64,000 bases of DNA from JAJDXO01 sp965207535. GTDB lineage: Bacteria > Pseudomonadota > Alphaproteobacteria > Rhodospirillales > UBA2165. This document shows, one piece after another, positions 9,308-18,064 of this stretch. The first letter of the stretch is position 1. Each line of letters begins with the position of its first letter. Both the position numbers and the translations under genes were made by a program. The notes under the pieces were generated by a model that worked only from the letters and a program-made list of their open reading frames with translations, was not told the origin of the DNA and made no database searches. The stretch is taken from the NCBI GenBank assembly GCA_965207535.1, contig CBDBMR010000015.1, positions 288,800 through 352,799 on the forward strand. Direction: 5' to 3'.

Positions 9308-9940
9308 ATGCCCGTCGATCCCGCCATTCTGATCGCGTTTCTCATCGCCGCCTCGGCCATCGTCGTCTCGCCCGGGCCCGATACGGTGCTGATCATCCGC
9401 TACACCATGACGTCCGGCGGGCGGATCGGCATGGTCACCATGGCCGGCGTCCAGATCGGCCTCGCCATCCACACCATCGCCGCGGCCGCGGGGCTGTCGA
9501 TCATCGTCGCCGCCTCGCCGGTGCTGTTCAAGGGCGTGGCCATCGCCGGCGCCGCCTACATCGCGTTTCTCGGTTGCCAGGCGCTGAAGGCCAGCGGCGG
9601 CGGGCTGGGGCTCTCCGGCGAAGGTTCCCCGGTCGGCATCCACAAGGCGTGGCGGGACGCGATGACGACCAATGTCTTCAACCCCAAGGTCATCCTGCTG
9701 TTCCTGGCCCTGATGCCGGGCTTCGTGGCGGTCGAGAAGGGCAACATTGCGGCCCAGTTGGCCGTCCTCGGCGCAGCGCTGATCGCCATCAACATCGTCT
9801 GGCAGACGGCCCTGGTGGTCGCCGCCGAGCGGATGCGCCGCTGGCTGGTGACCCCGTCGGTCGCCAGGGGGATTTCAGTTGTGACCGGGCTGATCCTGGT
9901 GGCGCTCGCCGCCGGGATAGTCTGGGGCCACGTGATTTAG
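9308..9940 (+). CDS. LysE family amino-acid/metabolite exporter
   Basis: A 210-residue inner-membrane protein with about six hydrophobic segments and the family signature SPGPDTVLIIRYTMTSG near residues 20-36, followed by a second conserved NPK motif (NVFNPKVILLF). LysE/RhtB proteins export amino acids or similar small solutes. I took ATG 9308 because the upstream open frame (from 9200) is antisense to the 5' end of the neighbouring MetE-like gene and carries no family sequence. Its stop overlaps the stop of convergent ychF by 3-4 bases. Confidence 0.85.
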   Translation: MPVDPAILIAFLIAASAIVVSPGPDTVLIIRYTMTSGGRIGMVTMAGVQIGLAIHTIAAAAGLSIIVAASPVLFKGVAIAGAAYIAFLGCQALKASGGGLGLSGEGSPVGIHKAWRDAMTTNVFNPKVILLFLALMPGFVAVEKGNIAAQLAVLGAALIAINIVWQTALVVAAERMRRWLVTPSVARGISVVTGLILVALAAGIVWGHVI

Positions 9941-11034
9941 ACGTTGAACCGGAACAGGATGACGTCGCCGTCCTGGACCATATAGTCGCGGCCCTCCTGG
10001 CGCATTTTGCCTGCATCCTTGGCCGGCTGCTCGCCGCCGAGGGACAGATAATCGTCCACATCGATGGTCTCGGCAGCGATGAAGCCGCGGGCGAAATCGG
10101 TGTGAACGGCGCCCGCCGCGTCCCGGGCGCGGGTGCCGGCGGTCACGGTCCAGGCGCGGGCCTCGTTGGGCGCGGCGGTGAAAAAGGTAATCAGGCCCAG
10201 CAGCTCGTAACCCGCCCGGATGAGCCGGGCGAGGCCGGTCTCCTCAAGGCCGAGGGCTTCCAGAAACTCCCGCTTCTCGTCCCCGGCCAGTTGCGACACC
10301 TCGGCCTCGATCCTGGCCGAAATGACCACCGCACCGGCGCCGGCCGCAGCGGCGTATTCGGCGACCTCGGCCGAATGGCCGTTTCCCCCGGCCGCAGCAT
10401 CCTCTTCGACATTGCAGACGTAGAGCACCGGTTTCGAAGTCAGGAGATGCAGCATCCGGAACGCCTTGGCTTCGTTTTCCGCCACTTGAAGCGCGCGGGC
10501 CGGCTGGCCGCCGCGCAACAGTTCGAGCGTCCGGTCGACCAGTTCGAGCTGCGCCTTGGCCTCCTTGTCCTGTCCCCGGGATTTCTTGACCAGCGGCTCG
10601 CGGCGGCGTTCCAGGCTTTCCAGGTCGGACAGCATCAACTCCGTTTCCACCGTCTCGATGTCGCCCAGGGGATCGATGGCGCCGGAAACGTGCGAGATGT
10701 CATCGTCGGCGAAGCACCGGACCACATGAAGGATGGCGTCCACTTCCCGGATGTTTCCGAGGAACTGGTTGCCGAGCCCCTCGCCCTCGGAGGCGCCTTC
10801 GACCAGGCCGGCGATATCGACGAACTCCAGTTGGGTCGGCACTACCTTCGCCGAGGCGGCGGTTTCGGCAATCCGGTCGAGGCGCGGGTCGGGCACGTTC
10901 ACCCGGCCCGAATTGGGCTCGATGGTGCAAAACGGATAGTTGGCCGTCTCGGCCTGCGCGGTGGCGGTGAGCGCGTTGAACAGGGTCGACTTGCCGACAT
11001 TGGGCAGGCCGACGATGCCGCAGGTGAATCCCAC
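9937..11034 (-). CDS. ychF: redox-regulated ATPase/GTPase YchF (Obg family)
   Basis: A 365-residue OBG-family P-loop protein. It has G1 motif GLPNVGKST, G3 region DIAGLVEGASEGEGLGNQFL, an NVEE in place of the usual NKxD (which gives this family ATP preference), and a C-terminal TGS domain. It binds ribosomes and ATP in stress responses. The start is GTG 11034, directly after the pth stop with no gap, so the two are translationally coupled. It is the last gene of the prs-rplY-pth-ychF run. Confidence 0.95.
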   Translation of the reverse strand: MGFTCGIVGLPNVGKSTLFNALTATAQAETANYPFCTIEPNSGRVNVPDPRLDRIAETAASAKVVPTQLEFVDIAGLVEGASEGEGLGNQFLGNIREVDAILHVVRCFADDDISHVSGAIDPLGDIETVETELMLSDLESLERRREPLVKKSRGQDKEAKAQLELVDRTLELLRGGQPARALQVAENEAKAFRMLHLLTSKPVLYVCNVEEDAAAGGNGHSAEVAEYAAAAGAGAVVISARIEAEVSQLAGDEKREFLEALGLEETGLARLIRAGYELLGLITFFTAAPNEARAWTVTAGTRARDAAGAVHTDFARGFIAAETIDVDDYLSLGGEQPAKDAGKMRQEGRDYMVQDGDVILFRFNV

Positions 11035-11655
11035 CTAATCTTTTTCCTTTGCCGTCTTTTCGTCGCCGGGTTTCGATTTTTCCCTTGGCGGATTGGTGAT
11101 CAGCGCCACGTCGGACATGAAGCGCGCGTCATCCCCCTCCACCAGCACCGGCGCCGCCTGGACGATGGCCATCAGCATGTCGTTCAGCCAGCCCCGGTCG
11201 GCCTTGGTGAAGTTCCCCAGCACATGGCCGGTCACCCGGCCCTTGTCGCCCGGGTGGCCGATCCCGATCCGCACCCGCCTGAACTCCGGCCCGATATTGG
11301 CGCTGATGCTCTTGATGCCGTTGTGACCGGCCGCGCCGCCGCCCCGCTTGACCCTGATCTTTCCCGAAACCAGATCGAGTTCGTCGTAGAGCACCGTTAC
11401 GTCCCTGTTCTTGATCTTGAAGAACCGGGTGACGCCGCGCACCGCCCGGCCCGATGCGTTCATGTAGGTGGCCGGCTTGAACAGATGGACTTTCTCGCCG
11501 CCGATCTCGGCCTCGGCCAGGCGGCCGCCGAATTTCGAGCGATAGGGACCCTTGCCGTAGCGGTCGTGCAGCGCGTCCACGGCCATGAAACCGACATTGT
11601 GACGGTTGTTCTCGTATTTGGGCCCGGGATTGCCGAGACCGACCAAGAGCAACAT
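11035..11655 (-). CDS. pth: peptidyl-tRNA hydrolase
   Basis: A 206-residue enzyme that recycles peptidyl-tRNAs released from ribosomes. The signature GLGNPGPKYENNRHNVGF carries the catalytic histidine (residue 20), and the FKPATYMNASG and GGGAAGHNGIKS segments match the substrate-binding loops. The last 20 or so residues are lysine/glutamate-rich and unconserved. It lies 59 bases after rplY, the usual alphaproteobacterial order. Confidence 0.96.
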   Translation of the reverse strand: MLLLVGLGNPGPKYENNRHNVGFMAVDALHDRYGKGPYRSKFGGRLAEAEIGGEKVHLFKPATYMNASGRAVRGVTRFFKIKNRDVTVLYDELDLVSGKIRVKRGGGAAGHNGIKSISANIGPEFRRVRIGIGHPGDKGRVTGHVLGNFTKADRGWLNDMLMAIVQAAPVLVEGDDARFMSDVALITNPPREKSKPGDEKTAKEKD

Positions 11656-11714
11656 GGCTGCCTCCTGCGGCCCGCTCCGGCGGGCACCGGAAAATCGCCG
11701 GATCAGGCTTCGAA

Positions 11715-12413
11715 TTACTCTTCGCCGCCGTCCGGCTCTTCTTCGCCGCTCTCTTCGCCTTCGACGCCCTCTTCGCCCTCGAGGCCTTCTTCGCCCTCTT
11801 CACCCTCAAGGCCTTCTTCATCCTCTTCGGGCTCTTCCTCGACCTGGATGGTCGGGGCGGCGATGGTAGCGACCGTAAAGTCGCGGTCGGTCACCGTCGG
11901 GGTCACACCGTCGGGCAGCTCGATGGCGCTGATGTGGATCGAATCACCGATGTCGAGACCGGTGAGGTCGAATGTCAGTTCCTGCGGAATGTTCAGCGGC
12001 GAGCACAGCAATTCAACCTCGCGGCGGACGACGTTCAGCACGCCGCCGCGCTTGAGGCCCGGCGACTCGTCGTCATTGAGGAAGGCGCAGGGCACATCCA
12101 CCGCGATCTTGGTATCGGCGCCGAAGCGCAGGAAATCCACGTGAAGGGGACGGTCGGTCAAGGGATCGACCTGTACGTCACGGGCCAGCACGTCGTGGCT
12201 GTCGCCGTTCACCTTGACCTTGAACACCCGGGTGAAGAATCCGGTCTGGGAGAGATGCTTCGAAAGCTCCCGCCCATCCAGGGAAATCATCACCGGGTCC
12301 ATCTTGTTGCCGTAAATGACCGCCGGAATGCGGCCCTCGCGCCGATGCGCCCGTGCCACCCCCTTGCCGGCCCGGTCACGCTGTTCGGCAGTGAACGTCG
12401 AAACGTCAGCCAT
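11715..12413 (-). CDS. rplY: 50S ribosomal protein L25 (general stress protein Ctc type)
   Basis: A 232-residue L25 of the two-domain CTC type: the 5S-rRNA-binding domain (about 1-95; VARAHRREGRIPAVIYG) and the beta-rich TL5 C-terminal domain (about 100-185). The last 35 or so residues are an acidic low-complexity tail in which units like GLEGEEGEE recur, encoded by a GAG/GAA-rich tandem stretch near 11730-11835. It follows prs by 83 bases and precedes pth, matching the usual operon. Confidence 0.95.
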   Translation of the reverse strand: MADVSTFTAEQRDRAGKGVARAHRREGRIPAVIYGNKMDPVMISLDGRELSKHLSQTGFFTRVFKVKVNGDSHDVLARDVQVDPLTDRPLHVDFLRFGADTKIAVDVPCAFLNDDESPGLKRGGVLNVVRREVELLCSPLNIPQELTFDLTGLDIGDSIHISAIELPDGVTPTVTDRDFTVATIAAPTIQVEEEPEEDEEGLEGEEGEEGLEGEEGVEGEESGEEEPDGGEE

Positions 12414-12496
12414 GTGTCGCGCTCCTCAATCAAATGCGGCGGCCTCCAGGGGTGCCGCCGCCGGGAAAGTGCCGCGTTTTAGTGGTTTAACGGGGA

Positions 12497-13429
12497 TTAG
12501 TCAAATAGCGAGGAGACCGAATGCTCGTCCGAAATCCGCCGGATCGCCTCGGCCATCAGCGGCGCGATTGTCAGCTGGCTGATGTTGTGCGCGACCCGCA
12601 TGGCCTCGGTCGCCATGATGCTGTCGGTGGTCACCAGGGTCTCCATCGGCGAAGACGAAACCCGCGCCACCGCCCCGCCGGACAATACGCCGTGGGTCAC
12701 GTAGGCGGTGACCGAATCCGCGCCCGCTTCCGTGAGCGCCTGAGCCGCGTTGCACAGCGTGCCCGCCGAATCGACGATATCGTCGATCAGAATGCAGCGC
12801 CGGTCCTTGACGTCGCCGATAATGTTCATCACCTCGGATTCGCCGGCCCGCTCGCGCCGCTTGTCGATGATCGCCAGATCGGCGTCGATCCGCTTGGCGA
12901 TGGCCCGCGCCCGGACCACGCCGCCGACATCGGGCGATACCACCATGGTGTGGTTGTTGTCGAACCGGTCGCGAATGTCCTTGGTGAACACCGGCTCGGC
13001 ATAAAGATTGTCGACGGGAATATCGAAGAAGCCCTGGATCTGGCCGGCATGAAGATCAAGGGTCAGCAGCCGGTCGGCGCCGGCGCTGGTGATCAGGTTG
13101 GCCACCAGCTTGGCCGAGATCGGCGAACGGGGGCTCGATTTCCGGTCCTGGCGGGCATAGCCGAAATAAGGCACCACCGCCGTTACCCGCCGGGCCGATC
13201 CGCGCCGGAGCGCGTCCAGGGTAACCAACAGCTCCATCAGATTGTCGTTGGCCGGATAAGAGGTCGACTGAATGACGAAGACGTCCTCGCCGCGAACGTT
13301 CTCGTTGATCTCGACGAACACCTCCATGTCCGAAAAGCGCCGGATGCTGGCCTTGGTCAGCGGCAGATTCAGGTAGGCGGATATGGCTTCGGCAAGAGGA
13401 CGGTTGCTGTTGCAGGTGAGGATTTTCAT
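12497..13429 (-). CDS. prs: ribose-phosphate pyrophosphokinase
   Basis: A 310-residue PRPP synthetase that makes phosphoribosyl pyrophosphate from ribose-5-phosphate and ATP for nucleotide, histidine and tryptophan synthesis. YFGYARQDRKS is the ATP flexible-loop region and CILIDDIVDSAGT is the PRPP-binding motif; SPDVGGVVRAR is also typical. It is the first of prs-rplY-pth-ychF; a 144-base gap separates it from the upstream lipoprotein gene. Confidence 0.97.
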   Translation of the reverse strand: MKILTCNSNRPLAEAISAYLNLPLTKASIRRFSDMEVFVEINENVRGEDVFVIQSTSYPANDNLMELLVTLDALRRGSARRVTAVVPYFGYARQDRKSSPRSPISAKLVANLITSAGADRLLTLDLHAGQIQGFFDIPVDNLYAEPVFTKDIRDRFDNNHTMVVSPDVGGVVRARAIAKRIDADLAIIDKRRERAGESEVMNIIGDVKDRRCILIDDIVDSAGTLCNAAQALTEAGADSVTAYVTHGVLSGGAVARVSSSPMETLVTTDSIMATEAMRVAHNISQLTIAPLMAEAIRRISDEHSVSSLFD

Positions 13430-13573
13430 CCCTGGCGGACCCCCGAGTCGGCGGGCGGCGCGCTCAATGGAGACCTCGCCTGAGAGATCCGCGGCACCGC
13501 TTTCGAGCGCGATCTATGTATCAGCGTGTCATGAGTCTGTAAACGGGAATCCCGGGCCGCTTTCCGGGATCGC

Positions 13574-14122
13574 TCACCGGCCCGGCTGTGCCGCCGATTT
13601 GGCCGCCTCGGCCTTGTCCATGACCTCGATGATGCCGGGACCGGCGGCGGCCGCAATAACCCCGGCGACCGCGCCCCACGGCCTGTCGAGGGCGCCGGCC
13701 CGGATGGCGTTTCGCTGTACGACATCGCCCAGCTCTGAGCCGTCCGCGCCGTTGACGACCCACCGGATGGTGATCTCCTGGCGGCCAACCGAGGGCGGGG
13801 TCAGCTCCACTTGTCCGGCAATTTGGTAGTCCGATTCGCCTTCGGCACCGGCGATGCGGACGCCCAGGCGAAGCAGCGCCCGGCGGACGGCGCCGGCGAG
13901 GGCCGTGTTGCCGTCTCCCGGCGCACCGGATACGCCGGCGACCCGAACGCGGCGGTGCGGCGCGGGCATCTCGTCGGCGGCCGGCTCGGCGGCGGCCGGC
14001 ACCTCGACCAGCGGATTTGAGCGCTCCGGCCCGCCCTGATGGGCGAAGGGCTGCGGGATCGGCCCGCAGGCGGCCAGCACACCGAGCGCCACAACGGAAA
14101 CCAGGATCGAGCTATGCCGCAC
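13574..14122 (-). CDS. predicted lipoprotein of unknown function
   Basis: A 182-residue protein with a lipoprotein signal peptide: charged start, hydrophobic core and lipobox LAAC at residues 16-19, so it should be anchored by the acylated cysteine. The mature part has an Ala/Pro/Glu-rich linker and a compact C-terminal domain with sequences such as YQIAGQVELT and WVVNGADGSELG, suggesting a small beta-rich domain. I do not recognise a named family. The start is GTG 14122, overlapping a possible 21-residue membrane peptide gene by 11 bases. It sits within the lgt-midA-pgeF-prs run; Lgt is the enzyme that would lipidate it. Confidence 0.75.
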   Translation of the reverse strand: MRHSSILVSVVALGVLAACGPIPQPFAHQGGPERSNPLVEVPAAAEPAADEMPAPHRRVRVAGVSGAPGDGNTALAGAVRRALLRLGVRIAGAEGESDYQIAGQVELTPPSVGRQEITIRWVVNGADGSELGDVVQRNAIRAGALDRPWGAVAGVIAAAAGPGIIEVMDKAEAAKSAAQPGR

Positions 14123-14177
14123 AGAAAACCAACATGACCAGCAACGCGAACATCAAGAGCATAATCATATAGGGCAT
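14112..14177 (-). CDS. possible 21-residue single-span membrane peptide
   Basis: A frame from ATG 14177 to TAG 14112 encodes 21 residues, almost all hydrophobic (five Met, six Leu, no charge), ending FCAA. It lies between pgeF, whose stop is 20 bases upstream, and the lipoprotein gene, whose GTG it overlaps. There is no strong ribosome-binding site, so it would depend on coupling. It may be a real membrane micropeptide or chance; conservation in relatives would decide. Confidence 0.3.
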   Translation of the reverse strand: MPYMIMLLMFALLVMLVFCAA

Positions 14178-14197
14178 GGGTGACGCCGGTGTGCCGC

Positions 14198-14965
14198 CTA
14201 TTCGTGAAGAGTAACCACGGAGAGGCCGCGCCCGTAATCCGGCTCGTCATTGAGAACCGACCGGCGATAGCTGAAGAACCGATCGCTCTCCCGGCAGGTA
14301 TCGCAGGGCGACCGGACCACATGCCGCAGTTTCATGTCGTTGAGCCGCCGGCCCACATATCCGGGCAGATCGAACATGGGATGACCTTCGCGGCGGCCGG
14401 GCGCGAACAGGTCGGCATTGCGCTCGTCTTCCTCGAGGATCGGCCCGGCAAACTCGTCGCTGACCTCGTAGGAGCGCTGGGCGATGCACGGGCCGATGGC
14501 GGCAAAGGTATTCGCCGGATCGGCGCCGAGGCCGGACATGGCGGCCATAGTCGCCTCGAGAATGCCCGCCCGCGCGCCACGCCAGCCAGCATGGGCCGCG
14601 CCGACCACGCCGGCGTCGGGGTCGGCCAGCATCACCGGCGCGCAATCGGCCGACAAAATGCCGAGAATCAATCCCGGACGGTCGGTGACCAGACCATCGG
14701 CAACCGGCGCATCGTCGGGCTCCCAGGGTTCCGCGACGGTAACCACATGGTTGGTGTGCTCCTGGTACGCCGTGACCAGCGGCCAGTCCGTCACGCCGAG
14801 ACGTTCCAGCGCGATCCGCCGGTTGCGGGTGACGTTCTCCGGCGTATCGCCCGAGCCGTAGCCGCAATTGAGGGAATCATAGACGCCCGTGCTGACGCCG
14901 CCGAGCTTGGTGAAGAACGCATGGCGGATATTGGTCAGACTGTTGAGGGCGGCAAAGGTAATCAT
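14198..14965 (-). CDS. pgeF: PgeF/YfiH family (multicopper-polyphenol-oxidase fold, cell-wall editing)
   Basis: A 255-residue member of the laccase-domain family (YfiH/PgeF/LACC1). Metal and active-site motifs are present: QEHTNHV (His), ADCAPV (Cys) and HAGWRG (His). The family has been linked to purine nucleoside phosphorylase activity and to removal of misincorporated peptidoglycan precursors. It is 21 bases downstream of midA and part of the lgt-midA-pgeF run common in alphaproteobacteria. Confidence 0.92.
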   Translation of the reverse strand: MITFAALNSLTNIRHAFFTKLGGVSTGVYDSLNCGYGSGDTPENVTRNRRIALERLGVTDWPLVTAYQEHTNHVVTVAEPWEPDDAPVADGLVTDRPGLILGILSADCAPVMLADPDAGVVGAAHAGWRGARAGILEATMAAMSGLGADPANTFAAIGPCIAQRSYEVSDEFAGPILEEDERNADLFAPGRREGHPMFDLPGYVGRRLNDMKLRHVVRSPCDTCRESDRFFSYRRSVLNDEPDYGRGLSVVTLHE

Positions 14966-14986
14966 CTGGGCGCGGCGCTCCCGGCT

Positions 14987-16075
14987 TCACTCGGTGCCAT
15001 CGAAACCGGCCTCAATTTGCAGTCCCGGCGCGGCGAGGGCCAGCACTTTAAACAGGCTGCCCATTTCGTCGGCGCCGATGAGGCGGTCGAGGGCCGACGC
15101 GAGCGAACGCTTTTGGGCGTCGTCGGCCGTCTCCGCCAGGGACCGATGGCGATGAAGAATGCCGAGTTCGGTGAGGAACGACCGCTGGGTTACCGGACCG
15201 TGAATTCGCGCGCCGCCTTCACGGCCGGCCCGCGCCAGCGCCTCGAAGTCCACATGGGCGGTGAGATCGGCGGTGCCGGGCGCATCGAGGGGCGGGTGGT
15301 ACTCGTGGGACCGCACCGCCTGCAGGGTATCGCCAATCCCGCTCAGGCGATGCCCATAATCGATCAACAGGGCGGCGCCGCCGTGGGCCGAGAGATGGGA
15401 ACCGATGTCACGGGCCAGTGCTTCGGCTCGCGCTCTCCGTTCAACGATATCTCCGGGGGACGCGTTCAAATCCCGGGCAACGGCATCCGCGCAGTCCGTC
15501 CCGTGATCGGAGACCGCGAATGCCAGCCGGCCGTCTTCCAAACCGACCAGACGCTCCCGCCACCCGTTTTCCGCCCTGACGAACTGCGAGACCGGCAGCG
15601 CATCAATGAACTCGTTGGCGACGATCAGGCAGGGTCCAACCGGCAGCGGATCGGGAGCAGGCTGCCATTGGATCGGAATCTCCGCGCCGCGCAAGGTTTC
15701 CCGCTGCGCCTCGATCAGCCGGCCGCTCATTTCCACGAGCGTCATGGAAATCGCTTCCGGAAATCCCGATACACCCTTTGCCGCCCGCACGACGTCTCTC
15801 ATCAAGGTGCCGCGGCCGGGACCCAGCTCGATCAGATTGACGGAACCGGGCCGCCCCATGTTCCGCCACGCCACCCCCAGCCACAGTCCGATCAGTTCCC
15901 CGAACATCTGACTGACTTCCGGAGCGGTGGTGAAATCGCCCGATGCGCCAAAGGGTTCCTGCGTCGTGTAATAACCGTGTTCGGGGTGCGAGAGGGCGAG
16001 TTCCATGTACTCGGCCACGGTGATCGGCCCGTCCCGCCCGATCAGTTCGCGGAGAATGCGGTCGAGATTTGTCAC
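14987..16075 (-). CDS. class I SAM-dependent methyltransferase, MidA/NDUFAF7 family
   Basis: A 362-residue protein with SAM-binding motif ELGPGRGTLMRD near residue 90 and the family-typical opening ITVAEYMELALSHPEHGYY. In mitochondria the orthologue NDUFAF7 methylates an arginine of a complex I subunit; bacterial members are thought to act similarly, but this is not shown here. The GTG start at 16075 overlaps the TGA of lgt (GTGA), giving tight translational coupling; the longer upstream frame is the lgt gene read in another frame. Confidence 0.9.
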   Translation of the reverse strand: MTNLDRILRELIGRDGPITVAEYMELALSHPEHGYYTTQEPFGASGDFTTAPEVSQMFGELIGLWLGVAWRNMGRPGSVNLIELGPGRGTLMRDVVRAAKGVSGFPEAISMTLVEMSGRLIEAQRETLRGAEIPIQWQPAPDPLPVGPCLIVANEFIDALPVSQFVRAENGWRERLVGLEDGRLAFAVSDHGTDCADAVARDLNASPGDIVERRARAEALARDIGSHLSAHGGAALLIDYGHRLSGIGDTLQAVRSHEYHPPLDAPGTADLTAHVDFEALARAGREGGARIHGPVTQRSFLTELGILHRHRSLAETADDAQKRSLASALDRLIGADEMGSLFKVLALAAPGLQIEAGFDGTE

Positions 16076-16878
16076 ACGGCCCTTTGAGCGCGAATCACGA
16101 GATACAGGCCCAACAGCAGCACGGGGATGGTGAGAAGCTGGCCCATTGTCGCGCCGCCCAGCAGGAAACCCAGGTGGGCGTCGGGCTCGCGGACCAGTTC
16201 GACGAAGCCGCGGGCCGCGGCATAACCGATGACGAAGATGCCGGCCAGCATGCCGGTTTTCATCCGGATGCGTTCGGAGCGCGAGACCGCGAACAGGACC
16301 AAAAATAGCACCAGGCCCTCGAGCAGGGCTTCGTAAAGCTGGCTCGGATGGCGCGGCAGATCGCCGGCGGCAGGAAACACCATGCCCCACGGCACGTCGG
16401 TCACCCGTCCATAGAGCTCGCCGTTGATGAAATTGGCGATGCGGACCAGAAACAAACCGATCGGCGCGGCGCAGGCGATCGCGTCGCTCATCGCCCACAA
16501 ATCCAGGTCGCGCTTCCGGGCGAACAGGATCATCGCCACGATCATGCCGATCAGGCCGCCGTGGAACGACATGCCGCCCTGCCAGACGGCAAACAGGCTG
16601 AGCGGGCTGTCGAGCATCAGCCCGGGCATGTAGAACCCCACATAGCCGAGCCGTCCGCCGATTACGGTCGCCAGAATGGCCCAGACCAGAAAATCCGACG
16701 CATCCCGATCGCTCATGGCGTGGGGCGGCCGGGCAACGAACCAGCGGACATACAGCCAGGCGAGCACACACCCGCCGAGCCACATGACCGAATACCAGCG
16801 GATGGCCAGCGGCAGACCGATGAGCGGCCTGAAGTCGACGATCACAGGGTCAATGGCGGGAAAGGGAATGGCAAGCAT
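16072..16878 (-). CDS. lgt: prolipoprotein diacylglyceryl transferase
   Basis: A 268-residue inner-membrane enzyme with seven hydrophobic segments that transfers diacylglycerol to the lipobox cysteine of prolipoproteins. The signature RIANFINGELYGRVTDVPWG is clear, as are GGMSFHGGLIG and HPSQLYEALLEG. A degraded second copy of its middle region lies at 25506-25657. It is 42 bases downstream of hldD. Confidence 0.96.
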   Translation of the reverse strand: MLAIPFPAIDPVIVDFRPLIGLPLAIRWYSVMWLGGCVLAWLYVRWFVARPPHAMSDRDASDFLVWAILATVIGGRLGYVGFYMPGLMLDSPLSLFAVWQGGMSFHGGLIGMIVAMILFARKRDLDLWAMSDAIACAAPIGLFLVRIANFINGELYGRVTDVPWGMVFPAAGDLPRHPSQLYEALLEGLVLFLVLFAVSRSERIRMKTGMLAGIFVIGYAAARGFVELVREPDAHLGFLLGGATMGQLLTIPVLLLGLYLVIRAQRAV

Positions 16879-16920
16879 GCGGGGGTTCCAGGCCGGTGAA
16901 GGAGCAAAGCCAAATCAGGG

Positions 16921-17922
16921 TTATTTGAACGGATCGTCTTGCATCAGGTAATTCCGGACGTACCGCCGGACGCCGTCCTCGAGCGCCGTGAACGACTTGT
17001 CATAGCCCGCGGCCAACAGGCGCTCCATCCGCGCCTCGGTGAAATACTGGTACTTGTCCCGGATGTTCTCGGGCGTCGGCACGTACTCGATGTCGGCGTT
17101 CTTTCCCAGCGCCTTGAAAACGGCGACGGCGAGGTCCTCGAAACTCCTGGCCCGGCCGGTGCCGCAATTGAACAGGCCGTTGACCGCCGGATGATCCAGC
17201 AGCCAAAGCATCACGTCGACACAGTCCTCGACCCAGATGAAGTCCCGGAGCTGTCCGCCGTCGGCATAGTCCGGATGGTGCGACTTGAACAGCCGCGCCG
17301 GCCCGCCGCCTGCGATCTGCTCATAGATCTGGGGCACGACGCTGCGCTGGCCGCCCTTGTGGTACTCGTTGGGTCCGTAGACATTGAAGAACTTGAGCCC
17401 TGCCCATTGGCTGGGCGCGGGCTCCCCGTTGCCGACCATCTCCGCCACCTTGCGGTCGAAAATGTGCTTGCTCCAGCCATAGGGGTTGAGCGGCGTCAGC
17501 CTGGCGAGGCCCTCGGCGCTTCCGTCGTCATCGAACCCGGCTTCGCCGCCGCCATAGGTCGCCGCCGACGACGCGTAGATCAGCGGGATATTTTTGCCGG
17601 CGCACCAGTCCCAGAGCCGGAGCGGGACACCGTAGTTCTGGTGCACGACCAACTCCCAATCGGTGGTGGTGGTCGACGAGACGGCGCCCAGGTGAAATAC
17701 GCCGTCGATCGAATTTCCCCGGTCGCCGAGATACGCGAACAGGTCAGGCGGCGTGATCCAGCCCGCGAGTTCGCGCTTGGCCAAGTTGCGCCGACGGCCG
17801 GCATCGTCGTCGCAATCGCAAACGACGATCCGCGCCTGCCGCTCGGCAAGCGCCGCAACCAGATTGGAGCCGATAAACCCGGCGCCGCCGGTGACAAGAT
17901 AGGTAGGCGAAGAATCGGACAT
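16921..17922 (-). CDS. hldD: ADP-L-glycero-D-manno-heptose 6-epimerase
   Basis: A 333-residue extended short-chain dehydrogenase/epimerase with NADP-binding motif TGGAGFIGSN and catalytic YGWSK, plus the family block FKSHHPDYADGGQLRDFIWV. It makes the L,D-heptose precursor for the lipopolysaccharide inner core, so the cell should have a heptose-containing LPS. ATG 17922 is chosen because the upstream frame is antisense to the ubiK-like gene. It shares a 142-base divergent promoter region with that gene. Confidence 0.93.
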   Translation of the reverse strand: MSDSSPTYLVTGGAGFIGSNLVAALAERQARIVVCDCDDDAGRRRNLAKRELAGWITPPDLFAYLGDRGNSIDGVFHLGAVSSTTTTDWELVVHQNYGVPLRLWDWCAGKNIPLIYASSAATYGGGEAGFDDDGSAEGLARLTPLNPYGWSKHIFDRKVAEMVGNGEPAPSQWAGLKFFNVYGPNEYHKGGQRSVVPQIYEQIAGGGPARLFKSHHPDYADGGQLRDFIWVEDCVDVMLWLLDHPAVNGLFNCGTGRARSFEDLAVAVFKALGKNADIEYVPTPENIRDKYQYFTEARMERLLAAGYDKSFTALEDGVRRYVRNYLMQDDPFK

Positions 17923-18064
17923 GTGACGCGGGTTATATGTCGCCCGCAATTTGGCCGCAAGACGCCGGTCGGGGAACCGTGCGGGGGGCTCTATTGCCGG
18001 GCGGGGCAAAGTCCGCATAATGGCCCGGCAGCGGAGCGGATAATCAAGATGGAGAGCGACGGAT

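Noticed and set aside
9574..12144. 856-codon plus-strand frame across ychF, pth and rplY
   Set aside because: It is antisense to three well-recognised genes; GC-rich codon bias leaves the opposite strand open. No family motifs.
14180..16087. 635-codon plus-strand frame
   Set aside because: It is antisense to pgeF and midA, which have clear motifs; composition is Gly/Arg/Asp-rich as in shadow frames.
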